Origin: an uncultured Oscillospiraceae bacterium
Lineage (GTDB): Bacteria; Bacillota; Clostridia; Oscillospirales; Oscillospiraceae
Length of the DNA: 63,941 nucleotides
Reading direction: 5' to 3'
Assembly: GCA_905233385.1 (NCBI GenBank)
Contig: CAJOEH010000007.1
Location: 995-64,935 of the forward strand
Shown here: positions 52,957-61,927 of the stretch, piece after piece
How the letters are laid out: every line of letters starts with the position of its first letter
Position numbering within the stretch: position 1 is the stretch's first letter
Made by a program: the position numbers and the translations under genes
Notes under the pieces: model-generated
Database searches by the model: none
Told to the model about the DNA's origin: nothing
Seen by the model: the letters and a program-made list of their open reading frames with translations, nothing else

Positions 52957-54720
52957 TCATTCCTGTGAGATCGTCGTCTCCGAAACGCCGCCCTTTTCGA
53001 CCTTGTAAATGCGGTCGCAGCCGCTGAGCGTCGTCAGGCGGTGCGCGACGATGATCATGGTCTTCTGCGCGCCGAGCGCGTTGATGGACCGCATGACCGC
53101 CTTCTCCGTTACGTTGTCCAAAGACGAGGTCGCCTCGTCGAAGAAGAGGATCTCCGGATCGTAGTACAGCGCGCGGGCGATGCCGATGCGCTGCCGCTGT
53201 CCGCCGGATAGGCGGACCCCGCGCTCGCCGATGACGGTATCGAGCCCGTCCTCCAGCGAACGGACGAAATCGGCGAGCTGCGCGTTCTCCAGCGCTCTCC
53301 AGATCGCGTCCTCGTCGATCTTGTCTTCCTCCACGCCGAGGGCGACGTTGCTGCGGATCGTGTCGTCGACGAGATAGATGAACTGCGGGATATAGCCGAT
53401 GTGCTTCTGCCACTCCGCGTAGTCCTCGTAGATATCCAGCGCGCCGTAGCAGACGGTCCCCTCCTGCGGCTTCAAAAGGCCGAGGATGATATCGACGAGG
53501 GTCGTCTTGCCCGCGCCGGTCACGCCGACGATGCCGACCGACTCGCCTGCGTTGACCGTCACGTTGACGTTTTTCAGCACGGGCTCTGTCTTGTTCGGAT
53601 AGGTATAGGTGATATTCCTCGCGAAGATATTGCGCTCCTCTCCGATATTGACCGTGCGGTTCTGCTTCTTCTTCTCCTCGATCTCTTTCTGCCGCTCAGC
53701 TTCCTCACGGTCGGATTCCGTCAGGTCCTCGTACAGCGCTTCGAGGGAGGGCTTGTTGAACGTGATGGAGTTGATATGGCCGTTGACGCTGTTGGCGCGC
53801 GGCATCAGGCGGATCGCCGCAATCGCGAAGGCGGAAAGATTGGGGACGATCTCCGTCAGGTCCTCCCCTTTCACGATCTTCACGGCGACGATCGACAGGA
53901 TCGCGAACATGCAGAGGGTCTCGATCAGGCGGCCGGGGACCGCGCTGATGAGGCTGTACCGCTTGCTCAGCTCCACGGACTCCGCGCCGCAGCGGCGGTA
54001 CACGTCGGCAAAGAACTTCTCTCTGCCCATGATCTTGACTTCCTTGATGCCGCCCATCGCCTGCTGGATCGCCTTGTACATCTTCGCGGTGACCTTTCGG
54101 TTCTCCTGGCCGTAGGAGCGGATCTTCTTGCGCACGATCAGGAAATACACCGCGGAGCAGACCGCCAGCGCGATCAGGATGCTGACTGTCATCTGGAAAT
54201 CGACCGCAAACAGGTAGACCGTGAGCGAAATGACGATCAGCGCGTCGGAAACGAGGGAGAACATCGCCGAGATCACGTTGAACGCGCCGTTGACGTCGCC
54301 GTTGATGTTCCGGATGATCTCCGAGGTGTTGCGCTGGAGGTGGAAGGTATAGGGCTTGTGCATATAGCAGGTGATCATCCGCGCGCCCATGCGGATCTTG
54401 CTTTTGCCGATAAAGTTGATCCGCAGCCACATCAGGAACATGATGAAGAGGTTCTTCACGAGGTAGACCGCCGCCATCAGGATCGTCAGGAAGAGCAGCA
54501 CGGACGACAGGTTCGTCGTGCCGACAATCCTGGCCGAGAGCTGATACCACCAGGCGGTCTGCATCTGCTCCGCGCTGATCATGAGGCGGACGAACGGCAG
54601 GATCAGGGCGACGCCGAAGAAATCGAGCACCGTCTCCACCAGCTGGAGGAAAAACAGGCCCGCATACTGCCATCTCTGCTTCGTCGGGAAAATATAGAAA
54701 AGCTGTTCCATCAGCTTCAT
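52957..54720 (-). CDS. ABC exporter (MsbA/PglK-like half transporter)
   Basis: A 587-aa protein with an N-terminal six-helix ABC-exporter domain (about 1-320) and a C-terminal ATPase: Walker A G-V-T-G-A-G-K-T, signature L-S-G-G-Q-R-Q-R, Walker B 'ILFFDEATSSLD', H-loop 'IIVAHRL'. The overall look, including 'GLLKPQEGTVCYGALDIYEDY', resembles PglK-type flippases of lipid-linked glycans. It could export a wall-polymer precursor, but the substrate is unproven. Transcribed alone. Confidence 0.88.
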   Translation of the reverse strand: MKLMEQLFYIFPTKQRWQYAGLFFLQLVETVLDFFGVALILPFVRLMISAEQMQTAWWYQLSARIVGTTNLSSVLLFLTILMAAVYLVKNLFIMFLMWLRINFIGKSKIRMGARMITCYMHKPYTFHLQRNTSEIIRNINGDVNGAFNVISAMFSLVSDALIVISLTVYLFAVDFQMTVSILIALAVCSAVYFLIVRKKIRSYGQENRKVTAKMYKAIQQAMGGIKEVKIMGREKFFADVYRRCGAESVELSKRYSLISAVPGRLIETLCMFAILSIVAVKIVKGEDLTEIVPNLSAFAIAAIRLMPRANSVNGHINSITFNKPSLEALYEDLTESDREEAERQKEIEEKKKQNRTVNIGEERNIFARNITYTYPNKTEPVLKNVNVTVNAGESVGIVGVTGAGKTTLVDIILGLLKPQEGTVCYGALDIYEDYAEWQKHIGYIPQFIYLVDDTIRSNVALGVEEDKIDEDAIWRALENAQLADFVRSLEDGLDTVIGERGVRLSGGQRQRIGIARALYYDPEILFFDEATSSLDNVTEKAVMRSINALGAQKTMIIVAHRLTTLSGCDRIYKVEKGGVSETTISQE

Positions 54721-54791
54721 CGCGCTTTTCTCCTTTTACTTTTTGTATGTCATAGCATACCATAATCCCGCGAAAAAGTAAAGAGGCGTAC

Positions 54792-54820
54792 TTGTAAAAC
54801 GAACGCAAATCATATATAAT
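54792..54820 (+). promoter_or_regulatory. promoter of DUF2953-ytfJ genes
   Basis: Plus strand: -35 TTGTAA (54792-54797), 17 bp, -10 TATAAT (54815-54820). Confidence 0.75.
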
Positions 54821-54852
54821 GTAGATTGAAGTATTATGGAAGGAGCGCCGCT

Positions 54853-55518
54853 ATGCTCGCGTTGTATATCATTCTCGGGATCCTTGCGCTGATCGTGCTG
54901 CTGCTGGCGCTCCCGCTGCGCATCTATCTGCGTTACGCGCCCGAACAGGGGTTCCGGTTCCGCGTCAGGTATTTGTTTCTGACGCTCGCCGACAGTACGA
55001 AAGAGAAAAAACCGAAGCCGGAACCGCCCGCAGGCGAGGAACAGCCCGCTGAAAAGAAGAAAAAGGGCGGCGGCAAAGCGACGGAAACGCTCCTCGATTT
55101 CCTCGGCCTGAAGGACGTCAGCAGCAAGATCAATTTCAAACGCGCCGTCGACAGCAAGGGGCTGGTCGAGACCGTCCGCGGCGTATTCGCCGCAGTCGGC
55201 GACATTCTTTCGCGCATCGGCAGGCTGGTCAGGAAGGCCGTTTTCAAGAAGTTCGATCTGCGGATCGCCGTCGGCGACGCAGACGCCGCGGACGCCGCCT
55301 TCCGTTACGGCGAGGTCTGCGCGGCGGTCTATCCCCTGCTGACCCTGCTGGACGGCGCAATGAAATTCAAAAAGCGCACCGTGGACGTCCGCTGCGACTT
55401 TGAACAGGAAAGCACCACGGCGTTCTTCGACGGGCAGCTCAATTACCGGCCGATCCATATCGTCGGTTTCCTGTTCGGGCTGATCGGCCGCTATCTCAAG
55501 CAGCGTGTAAAAAAGTGA
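54853..55518 (+). CDS. ytfI: DUF2953 (YtfI-like) membrane protein
   Basis: A 221-aa protein starting at 54853 (AAGGAG at 8 bp) with an N-terminal transmembrane helix (about 3-25), a Pro/Lys/Glu-rich linker (about 52-80), and a C-terminal alpha/beta region ('FDLRIAVGDADAADAAFRYGEVCAAVYPLL'). This pattern and the following ytfJ gene match DUF2953 proteins of spore formers. Function unknown, probably sporulation-linked. Confidence 0.85.
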   Translation: MLALYIILGILALIVLLLALPLRIYLRYAPEQGFRFRVRYLFLTLADSTKEKKPKPEPPAGEEQPAEKKKKGGGKATETLLDFLGLKDVSSKINFKRAVDSKGLVETVRGVFAAVGDILSRIGRLVRKAVFKKFDLRIAVGDADAADAAFRYGEVCAAVYPLLTLLDGAMKFKKRTVDVRCDFEQESTTAFFDGQLNYRPIHIVGFLFGLIGRYLKQRVKK

Positions 55519-55528
55519 GGTACCGAAA

Positions 55529-55921
55529 ATGAGCGAATTACTGAGGATCTTTGATTTTACCGCGCAGCAGGCAAGAATGCTCTCTGCCGGTCAGAGCGTC
55601 ACCGAAGCGCCCATCGTGCTCGGCGACGTTACGGTCATTCCCGTTTCCAAGCTGTCCTGCGGGTTCGCGGGCGGCGGCTCCGACCTGCTCAAAAACCCGA
55701 ACGGCGTCGCTGCCGGCGCGGGCGTGAAGGTCACGAAGACCCCGCTGTCCTTCCTCGCGGTCTGCGGATCGGAGGTGCAGGTGCTGCACGTCGCCGCCGA
55801 GGAGGAAGGCAAAAAGGGTCTGATGGACGCGCTGACGCCGCTGGTCGAGCAGTTCAAAGAGAAGATCGCCGCGAAAAGGGCGAAAAAAAGCGACGCCGCT
55901 GAAAGCGGCGCCGCCGAATAA
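55529..55921 (+). CDS. ytfJ: GerW/YtfJ-family sporulation protein
   Basis: A 130-aa protein with the conserved 'APIVLGDVTVIPVSKLSCGFAGGGSD' core and the 'GAGVKVTKTPLSFLAV' strand of the GerW (YtfJ) family, ending in a Lys/Ala-rich tail. In Bacillus YtfJ is made in the forespore and needed for germination with some nutrients. It lies 10 bp after the DUF2953 gene, as in Bacillus. Good evidence that the organism can sporulate. Confidence 0.92.
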   Translation: MSELLRIFDFTAQQARMLSAGQSVTEAPIVLGDVTVIPVSKLSCGFAGGGSDLLKNPNGVAAGAGVKVTKTPLSFLAVCGSEVQVLHVAAEEEGKKGLMDALTPLVEQFKEKIAAKRAKKSDAAESGAAE

Positions 55922-55926
55922 CGATT

Positions 55927-57012
55927 TTACAGGCCGAGACCCTTCTGCAGATTGACGACGAAGTCCTGCACGTTGGTCACGATGCCGCGCGCGGACAGGC
56001 TGCCGCGGTCGGCGAGCTTGTTGACGACGAATTCCGACACGTCCACGCAGTAGAAATAGATCTGCCGCACGGTGCCGTCCGGCATGACGCGGTAGGACGG
56101 CGTCATGTTGCCGGTCGCGATCGTGTGGAGCATCGTCGCCATGGAGATGACGGTGGTCGCGCCGCGGATCTCGTCGCGCATGGCGTTCTGCGCCGCGTAG
56201 ACGTCGGCGTAGACCGGCGGCAGCGGGCCGTCGTCGCGGATCGAGCCGCCGAGGACGTACGGCACGCCGTACTTTTCGCAGCTGTAGATGATGCCGTTGT
56301 CGATCTTTTCTTCTTCGATAAACTTTTTGATGCTGCCGTAATAGCGCACGCGGTTGAGCAGATCCAGATGATTGTAATGACCGTTCGGCATGGACTGCTG
56401 GGTATAGATGTCCTGTCCGAGGGCGGTCTTGAGATACGCGCCCTCCAAATCGTGGGTCGCCAGCGCGTTGCCCGCCAGGATCGCGTGGACGTAGCCGTTT
56501 TCGATCAGCCTCGACATGGCGCGCCGTGCGTCGGCGTCGAAGGCGAAGGCCGGGCCCATGACCCAGACGATCTTGCCGTGGTCGCGCTCGTATTTGAGCA
56601 GCTCGTAGATCTCGTCATAGTCGCGGGAGAACGCGGTCTCTCTGGAGCGGTTCTGCCGGAAGGCGAACACGTCCTTCTCCGCAGTCTTTTCCGCGAAGCC
56701 GTTCGCGTGAACGTAGATACCGTCCTCGCACTTTTCCGTACGGCCGGTCACAACGAGATCGCCCTGCTTGAGCAGGCGGAACTCGCGCACGACGATCTTT
56801 CCGTTCTCAAAGACCGCCACGCAGTCCATGCGGCTCTCCTCCGCGAGGAGCCACTTCCCGTCGATCTTGAAGTATTCCGGGAAAATGCTCATGGCGTGGT
56901 AGGTCATCGGCGCGACGCCGTCCTTCGGCGCGGGCTCTAAAACGACGTTCGGCGCGTTTAAGAATTTTGCCTCCGAGAAATCGGGCGGGCAGTATGGTCT
57001 CAACTGAAACAT
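55927..57012 (-). CDS. LOR/SDH conserved-domain protein (alternative ornithine cyclodeaminase type)
   Basis: A 361-aa protein starting at 57012 behind AAAGGAG. The C-terminal two thirds match the 'LOR/SDH bifunctional enzyme conserved domain' family (TIGR00300): 'GKIVWVMGPAFAFD', 'HAILAGNALATHDLE', 'VPYVLGGSIRDDGPLPPVYADV', 'MLHTIATGNM', 'VVNKLADRGSLSARGIVTNV'. In archaea and cyanobacteria this domain converts ornithine to proline with a bound NAD. The N-terminal 100 residues are a different domain. Ornithine cyclodeaminase activity is therefore possible but not certain. Transcribed alone. Confidence 0.8.
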   Translation of the reverse strand: MFQLRPYCPPDFSEAKFLNAPNVVLEPAPKDGVAPMTYHAMSIFPEYFKIDGKWLLAEESRMDCVAVFENGKIVVREFRLLKQGDLVVTGRTEKCEDGIYVHANGFAEKTAEKDVFAFRQNRSRETAFSRDYDEIYELLKYERDHGKIVWVMGPAFAFDADARRAMSRLIENGYVHAILAGNALATHDLEGAYLKTALGQDIYTQQSMPNGHYNHLDLLNRVRYYGSIKKFIEEEKIDNGIIYSCEKYGVPYVLGGSIRDDGPLPPVYADVYAAQNAMRDEIRGATTVISMATMLHTIATGNMTPSYRVMPDGTVRQIYFYCVDVSEFVVNKLADRGSLSARGIVTNVQDFVVNLQKGLGL

Positions 57013-57040
57013 CCGAAGATCTCCTTTTGGTTTTTTCTAC

Positions 57041-57069
57041 ATTATAGCGCATGTTTTTGAAAGTTGCAA
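57041..57069 (-). promoter_or_regulatory. promoter of the LOR/SDH-domain gene
   Basis: Minus strand: -35 TTGCAA (57069-57064), 17 bp, -10 TATAAT (57046-57041), overlapping the leader of the divergent GTPase gene. Confidence 0.75.
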
Positions 57070-57086
57070 GCTCTGCGAGGTCATCT

Positions 57087-59669
57087 ATGAAAGAATTAGC
57101 CGTCGGTCTTTACGCGCAGGTGGACGCCGGCAAGACGACGCTGTCCGAAGCGCTGCTCTACCGCACCGGACAACTGAAGAAGCTCGGTCGGGTCGATCAC
57201 GGCGACGCTTTTCTGGATCACTTCGCGCTCGAACGGAGCCGCGGCATTACGATCTTCTCCAAGCAGGCGCGGTTTCAGACGGAGCAACTATCCGTGACAC
57301 TGTTAGACACGCCGGGGCACGTCGATTTTTCCCCGGAGGCGGAGCGGACGATGCAGGTACTGGATTACGCCGTCCTGATCGTCAGCGGCACGGACGGCGT
57401 GCAGGGGCACACGCAGACGCTGTGGAAGCTTCTGCGTCGTTATCATGTCCCTACCTTTCTTTTCTTCAACAAAATGGACCTACCCGGCGCGGACAAGGCG
57501 CGGCTGCTGGCAGACGCGAAGGCGCACCTGAGCGGTCTGTGCAACGATATTGACGATACGGAGGCGGTCGCCCTCTGCGGCGAAGCCGCGCTGGAGCAGT
57601 ATCTTGAAAGCGGAACGCTCGCGCCGGAAGAGATTGCTTCCATGGTCGCGCGGGAGGCGCTGTTCCCCTGTCTGTTCGGCGCGGCGCTCCACTCCGAAGG
57701 CGTCGACGAGCTGATCGGCGCGCTGGAGCAATACACCGTCGCGCCCGTTTATCCCGCGGAATTTGCCGCGCGGGTCTACAAAATTTCCCACGACGCGCAG
57801 GGAAACCGACTGACCTTCCTGAAGATCACCGGCGGCGTACTGCGCGTGCGCGCCCCGCTGCGTTATACAAATCACAACGGAGAGGAGATCGAAGAAAAGG
57901 TCACGCAGATCCGACTCTACTCCGGCGCGAATTTCACGCAGGCGGAGGAGGCCCTTGCCGGAACGCTGTGCGCAGTGACCGGCCTGACCGATCTTTCCGC
58001 GGGCGATCCGCTCGGCGCGGAAAAGCGGCGCGTTTCTCCCCTGCTCGCGCCCGTGATGACCTACTGCATCCGTCTTCCCGCCGGAACGGACGCGCGCACC
58101 GTCCTGCCGAAGCTGAAACTGCTGGAAAGAGAAGAACCGCAGCTGCAGATCGTCTGGGACGAGCGTCTGCGCGAGATCCACGCGCAGCTTATGGGGCAGG
58201 TGCAGATCGAAGTATTGCAAAGTCTCATTCGCGAACGCTTCGATCTGGACGTCACGATCGACGGCGGCCGCGTCTCCTACCGCGAGACGATCCGCGATCG
58301 CGTGGAGGGCGTCGGGCATTTTGAGCCCCTGCGCCACTATGCGGAGGTCCATCTGCTCTTAGAGTCGCTTCCCGCCGGCAGCGGACTGGTCTTCGCCTCC
58401 TCGTGCAGCGAGGACGACCTCGACCGCAACTGGCAGCGGCTGATCCTTACGCATCTGACGGAAAAGCAGCACCTCGGCGTGCTGGCAGGCTTCCCGATCA
58501 CCGATATGAAGATCACGCTGGCCGCGGGACGCGCCCACCTGAAGCACACCGAGGGCGGCGACTTCCGGCAGGCGACCTACCGCGCCGTCCGTCAGGGGCT
58601 GATGCAGGCGGAGAGCGTGCTGTTGGAGCCGTTCTACCGCTTCACCCTGACCGTTCCCGCCGAGCAGATCGGTCGGGCGATCGGCGATATCCGCGCCATG
58701 GGCGGGAGCTTCGACTCCCCGATCGACGTGCCGGACGGCATGGAGCTTTCGGGCCGAGCGCCCGTCTCCGAATTGCAGGACTATATGTCGCAGGTCGTAT
58801 CCTATACGAGAGGACGCGGGCGGCTGCTCTGCGAGACGGACGGCTACGCGCCTTGCCACAACGCCGCGGAAGTGATCGCCGCGTTTGCCTACGACCCGGA
58901 AAGCGACCTTGAAAACACGCCCGATTCCGTCTTCTGCGCCCACGGCGGCGGCTTCACTGTCAAGTGGGATCAGGTCTTCGACCACATGCACCTCGACAGC
59001 GTGCTTCGCCCAAAACCGTTGGACGCGCCCGTGCAGGTCCGAAAGCAGAATCTTGATCTGGACGAAAAAGAGCTGCAGCGGATCATTGAGCGGGAATTCG
59101 GCCCCGATAAGTACGTGCTCCACCGCCCGCCGCCCGGAGCGGCGTCCTCTGAGATCGCTCTGCCGCCGCGCAAGAAGGACTATCTGATCGTCGACGGCTA
59201 CAACATGATCTTCGCCTGGGACGGCCTGCGCGAACAGGCGCAGGCCGACCTGACCGGCGCGAGAGAACGCCTGTTGGATATTCTCAGCAATTACTGCGGC
59301 TACCGGCCGTGCGAGCTGGTCGTCGTCTTCGACAGCTACCGCGTCAAGGGCGGCGTCGGCTCGAAGACGAAGCGAGACAATCTCCGCGTCGTCTATACGA
59401 AAGAAAACGAAAGCGCCGACCTCTACATCGAAACCCTGGTCGGCCAAATCGGCAAAAACTACGCCGTCCGCGTGGCGACCTCGGACGCGCTGATCCAGCT
59501 CTCCGCCCTGCGCAGCGGCGTGCTCCGCATTTCCGCGAACGAACTGCTGGGCGAGATCGAGCAGGTCAACGAGAAGATCGCCGCCCTGATCCGTCAACTG
59601 CGCGAGGAGGCAAAACGCGCCTCCATCCGCGATAATCCCCTGCGAAAACTGACAAATGAGAAAACTTGA
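57087..59669 (+). CDS. TetM-like translational GTPase fused to YacP/Rae1-type NYN endonuclease domain
   Basis: An 860-aa protein; the ATG at 57087 (GAGGT upstream) begins the first strand of the G domain. Residues 1-660 follow EF-G/TetM: G1 A-Q-V-D-A-G-K-T-T, 'RGITIFSKQ' switch, G3 D-T-P-G-H, G4 N-K-M-D, then domains II-V. Residues about 695-845 are a separate NYN (PIN-like) domain of the YacP class: 'LIVDGYNMIF', 'RERLLDILSNY', 'VVVFDSYRVKGG', 'ENESADLYIE', 'VRVATSDALIQ', with the acidic residues expected for metal-dependent RNA cleavage. YacP is Rae1, which cuts mRNA in the ribosomal A site. The fusion suggests GTP-controlled delivery of a nuclease to the ribosome. True tetracycline resistance is unproven. 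Confidence 0.9.
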   Translation: MKELAVGLYAQVDAGKTTLSEALLYRTGQLKKLGRVDHGDAFLDHFALERSRGITIFSKQARFQTEQLSVTLLDTPGHVDFSPEAERTMQVLDYAVLIVSGTDGVQGHTQTLWKLLRRYHVPTFLFFNKMDLPGADKARLLADAKAHLSGLCNDIDDTEAVALCGEAALEQYLESGTLAPEEIASMVAREALFPCLFGAALHSEGVDELIGALEQYTVAPVYPAEFAARVYKISHDAQGNRLTFLKITGGVLRVRAPLRYTNHNGEEIEEKVTQIRLYSGANFTQAEEALAGTLCAVTGLTDLSAGDPLGAEKRRVSPLLAPVMTYCIRLPAGTDARTVLPKLKLLEREEPQLQIVWDERLREIHAQLMGQVQIEVLQSLIRERFDLDVTIDGGRVSYRETIRDRVEGVGHFEPLRHYAEVHLLLESLPAGSGLVFASSCSEDDLDRNWQRLILTHLTEKQHLGVLAGFPITDMKITLAAGRAHLKHTEGGDFRQATYRAVRQGLMQAESVLLEPFYRFTLTVPAEQIGRAIGDIRAMGGSFDSPIDVPDGMELSGRAPVSELQDYMSQVVSYTRGRGRLLCETDGYAPCHNAAEVIAAFAYDPESDLENTPDSVFCAHGGGFTVKWDQVFDHMHLDSVLRPKPLDAPVQVRKQNLDLDEKELQRIIEREFGPDKYVLHRPPPGAASSEIALPPRKKDYLIVDGYNMIFAWDGLREQAQADLTGARERLLDILSNYCGYRPCELVVVFDSYRVKGGVGSKTKRDNLRVVYTKENESADLYIETLVGQIGKNYAVRVATSDALIQLSALRSGVLRISANELLGEIEQVNEKIAALIRQLREEAKRASIRDNPLRKLTNEKT

Positions 59670-59684
59670 TTAGGAGGTTAAGCT

Positions 59685-61040
59685 ATGTCCACCCTGATGA
59701 TCCGCAACATTTCCGCGCTTGTTACCTGCAACGATGCCGACGAGCTCCTGAAGGGCGTCGATCTTTACTGTGAAGACGGCGTGATCCGCGCCATCGGCAA
59801 GCAGCTCCCGCAGAAGGCGGACCGTGAGATCGACGGAACCAATCTGTTCTGCTATCCCGGTCTGATCAACACGCACCATCATCTGTACCAGCAGTTCTCC
59901 CGCAATCTGCCGCAGGTGCAGAACATGGAGCTGTTCGACTGGCTCAAAACGCTCTATGAGATCTGGAAGAATCTCGATCAGACGGTCATCCGCTACTCCG
60001 GCCTGACCGGCATGGGCGAGCTGATGAAGAACGGCTGCACGACCTGCTTCGACCACCACTACGTCTTCCCGGCGGGCACCGGCGACCTGATCGGCGCGCA
60101 GATGAATACCGCGGACGAGCTCGGTATGCGCATGGTCTCCTCCCGCGGCTCCATGGACCTGTCCGTCAAGGACGGCGGCCTCCCGCCCGACAGCGTCGTG
60201 CAGACCGTCGACGAGATCATGAAGGACAGCGCCTACCTGATCGAAAAATACCACGATCCGTCCTTCGGCTCGATGCACCAGATCGTCCTCGCGCCCTGCT
60301 CGCCGTTCTCCGTCAGCGCGGAGCTCCTGCGGCAGTCCGCGATCCTCGCGCGGCAGTACGGCGTGCGCCTGCACACGCACCTGTGCGAAACGAAGGATGA
60401 GGAGAACTACACCCTCAGCCGCTACAATATGCGCCCGCTCGAATACATGGATTCCCTCGGCTGGATCGGCGACGACGTCTGGTACGCCCACGGCATCCAC
60501 TTCACCACGGAAGAACTGGACGTTCTCGCGAAGACCGGCACCGGCGTCGCCCACTGCCCGGTCTCCAACATGAAGCTCTCCTCCGGCATCGCCCGCATTC
60601 CGGAGATGCTGGAGCGCGGCGTGAAGGTCGGCCTCGCGGTCGACGGCTCCGCCTCGCAGGACGGCTCCAACCTGCTCGAAGAGATCCGTATCTGCTTCCT
60701 GCTGCACCGTCTGAACTCCTCCGCGAAGGCGCCGAGCGGCTATGACGTCCTCAAGATGGCGACCCGCGGCTCCGCCTCCCTGCTCGGCAGGACCGACATC
60801 GGCTCCATTGAAGTCGGCAAGTGCGCGGACTTCTTCCTCGTCGATTCCCGCCGTCTCGAGCTGGTCGGCGCGACCTATGACCCGAAGAACGTCTTCGGCA
60901 CGGTCGGTCTGCGCGGCGCGGTGGATTACACCGTCGTAAACGGAAAGGTCACGGTCGATCAGGGCAACCTGGTCAACATCGACGAGCCGGTCATCGCAGA
61001 GGAAGCGAGAAAAGTCTGCGACGCCTATCTGGCAAAATAA
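59685..61040 (+). CDS. amidohydrolase, 8-oxoguanine deaminase-like
   Basis: A 451-aa metal-dependent deaminase of the AtzB/GuaD/8-oxoguanine deaminase group. Metal ligands: H-x-H in 'LINTHHHLYQ', His in 'HTHLCETKDE', His in 'YAHGIHF', Asp in 'LAVDGSASQDG'. The 'FSRNLPQVQNMELFDWL' segment and 'NGCTTCFDHHYVFP' are typical of 8-oxoguanine deaminases, which would turn 8-oxoguanine into urate. It starts behind TAGGAGG 15 bp after the GTPase-nuclease gene, so they may be co-transcribed; with RNA or purine damage as a common theme this is suggestive only. Confidence 0.82.
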   Translation: MSTLMIRNISALVTCNDADELLKGVDLYCEDGVIRAIGKQLPQKADREIDGTNLFCYPGLINTHHHLYQQFSRNLPQVQNMELFDWLKTLYEIWKNLDQTVIRYSGLTGMGELMKNGCTTCFDHHYVFPAGTGDLIGAQMNTADELGMRMVSSRGSMDLSVKDGGLPPDSVVQTVDEIMKDSAYLIEKYHDPSFGSMHQIVLAPCSPFSVSAELLRQSAILARQYGVRLHTHLCETKDEENYTLSRYNMRPLEYMDSLGWIGDDVWYAHGIHFTTEELDVLAKTGTGVAHCPVSNMKLSSGIARIPEMLERGVKVGLAVDGSASQDGSNLLEEIRICFLLHRLNSSAKAPSGYDVLKMATRGSASLLGRTDIGSIEVGKCADFFLVDSRRLELVGATYDPKNVFGTVGLRGAVDYTVVNGKVTVDQGNLVNIDEPVIAEEARKVCDAYLAK

Positions 61041-61927
61041 TGCGAAACCGGGGAAAATGGATGCTGATCGCCTCGATGGTGCTGTACGGCACCATCGGGG
61101 TCTTCCGGCATTATATCTCTCTCCCCTCCGGGCTGATCGCCTGCGCCCGGGGTCTGATCGGCGCGCTCTCTTTGGTCGCGCTTCTCTTGATTCTGAGAAG
61201 AAAACCGGATTGGTCGGCCATTCGGCGGAACTTCCTTCCCCTTGCCCTGTCCGGCGCGGCGCTCGGCGCGAACTGGGTGCTGCTCTTTGAAGCGTACAGC
61301 CGCACGACCGTGGCGGTCGCGACCCTGGCATATTACGTCGCTCCGATCTTTCTGCTGCTGATCGCGCCCTTCGCGCTGAAGGAAAAGCTGACCCTGCGCA
61401 AGGTTCTCTGCATCTTCGTCGCGTTAGGCGGTATGGTGCTGATCTCCGGCGTCATTGGCGGCGGCGTTTCCGGCCTGAGCGGCATCGCGTTCGCGCTGGG
61501 CGCGGCCCTGCTCTACCCGGTGATCGTCCTGCTCAGCAAGCGTCTGACCGAGGTCAACGCCTTCGACAAATCCATCGTGCAGCTGTTCTTCGCCGCCGCG
61601 ATCACCCTGCCCTATACGCTGTTCGCGGAACAATGGAGCTTTTCCGACGTCACGCGCAAAGCGGCGATCCTCCTGCTGATCGTCTGCGTCGTCCATACGG
61701 GGATCGCCTACGCGCTCTATTTCGGCGCGCTCCCCACATTGAAGGCGCAGACGCTTGCGATCCTCAGTTATATCGACCCGCTCGTTGCGGTCCTCCTGTC
61801 CGCGCTCGTGCTCAAAGAGCCGTTCGGATGGGCGGAGGCCGTCGGCGCGGTCCTCATTCTCGGCGCGGCGCTCGTCAGCGAGCTTCCCGAAAGGAGAAAT
61901 CACGATGTATCAACCTCTGGCGGATGA
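61040..61927 (+). CDS. EamA/DMT-family transporter
   Basis: A 295-aa protein with about ten transmembrane helices in two EamA halves ('MVLYGTIGVFRHYISLPSGLIACARGLIGA' and 'GIAFALGAALLYPVIVLLSKRL'). Members export or import small metabolites. The start overlaps the amidohydrolase stop (TAATG), so both work in one operon; transport of purine or a deamination product is possible. Confidence 0.88.
   Translation: MRNRGKWMLIASMVLYGTIGVFRHYISLPSGLIACARGLIGALSLVALLLILRRKPDWSAIRRNFLPLALSGAALGANWVLLFEAYSRTTVAVATLAYYVAPIFLLLIAPFALKEKLTLRKVLCIFVALGGMVLISGVIGGGVSGLSGIAFALGAALLYPVIVLLSKRLTEVNAFDKSIVQLFFAAAITLPYTLFAEQWSFSDVTRKAAILLLIVCVVHTGIAYALYFGALPTLKAQTLAILSYIDPLVAVLLSALVLKEPFGWAEAVGAVLILGAALVSELPERRNHDVSTSGG

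Noticed and set aside
57087-59669. Calling this a tetracycline resistance gene
   Set aside because: The G domain and overall plan are TetM-like, but the domain IV/C-terminal loops that give TetM its drug-release activity could not be recognised, and the NYN fusion points to another role.
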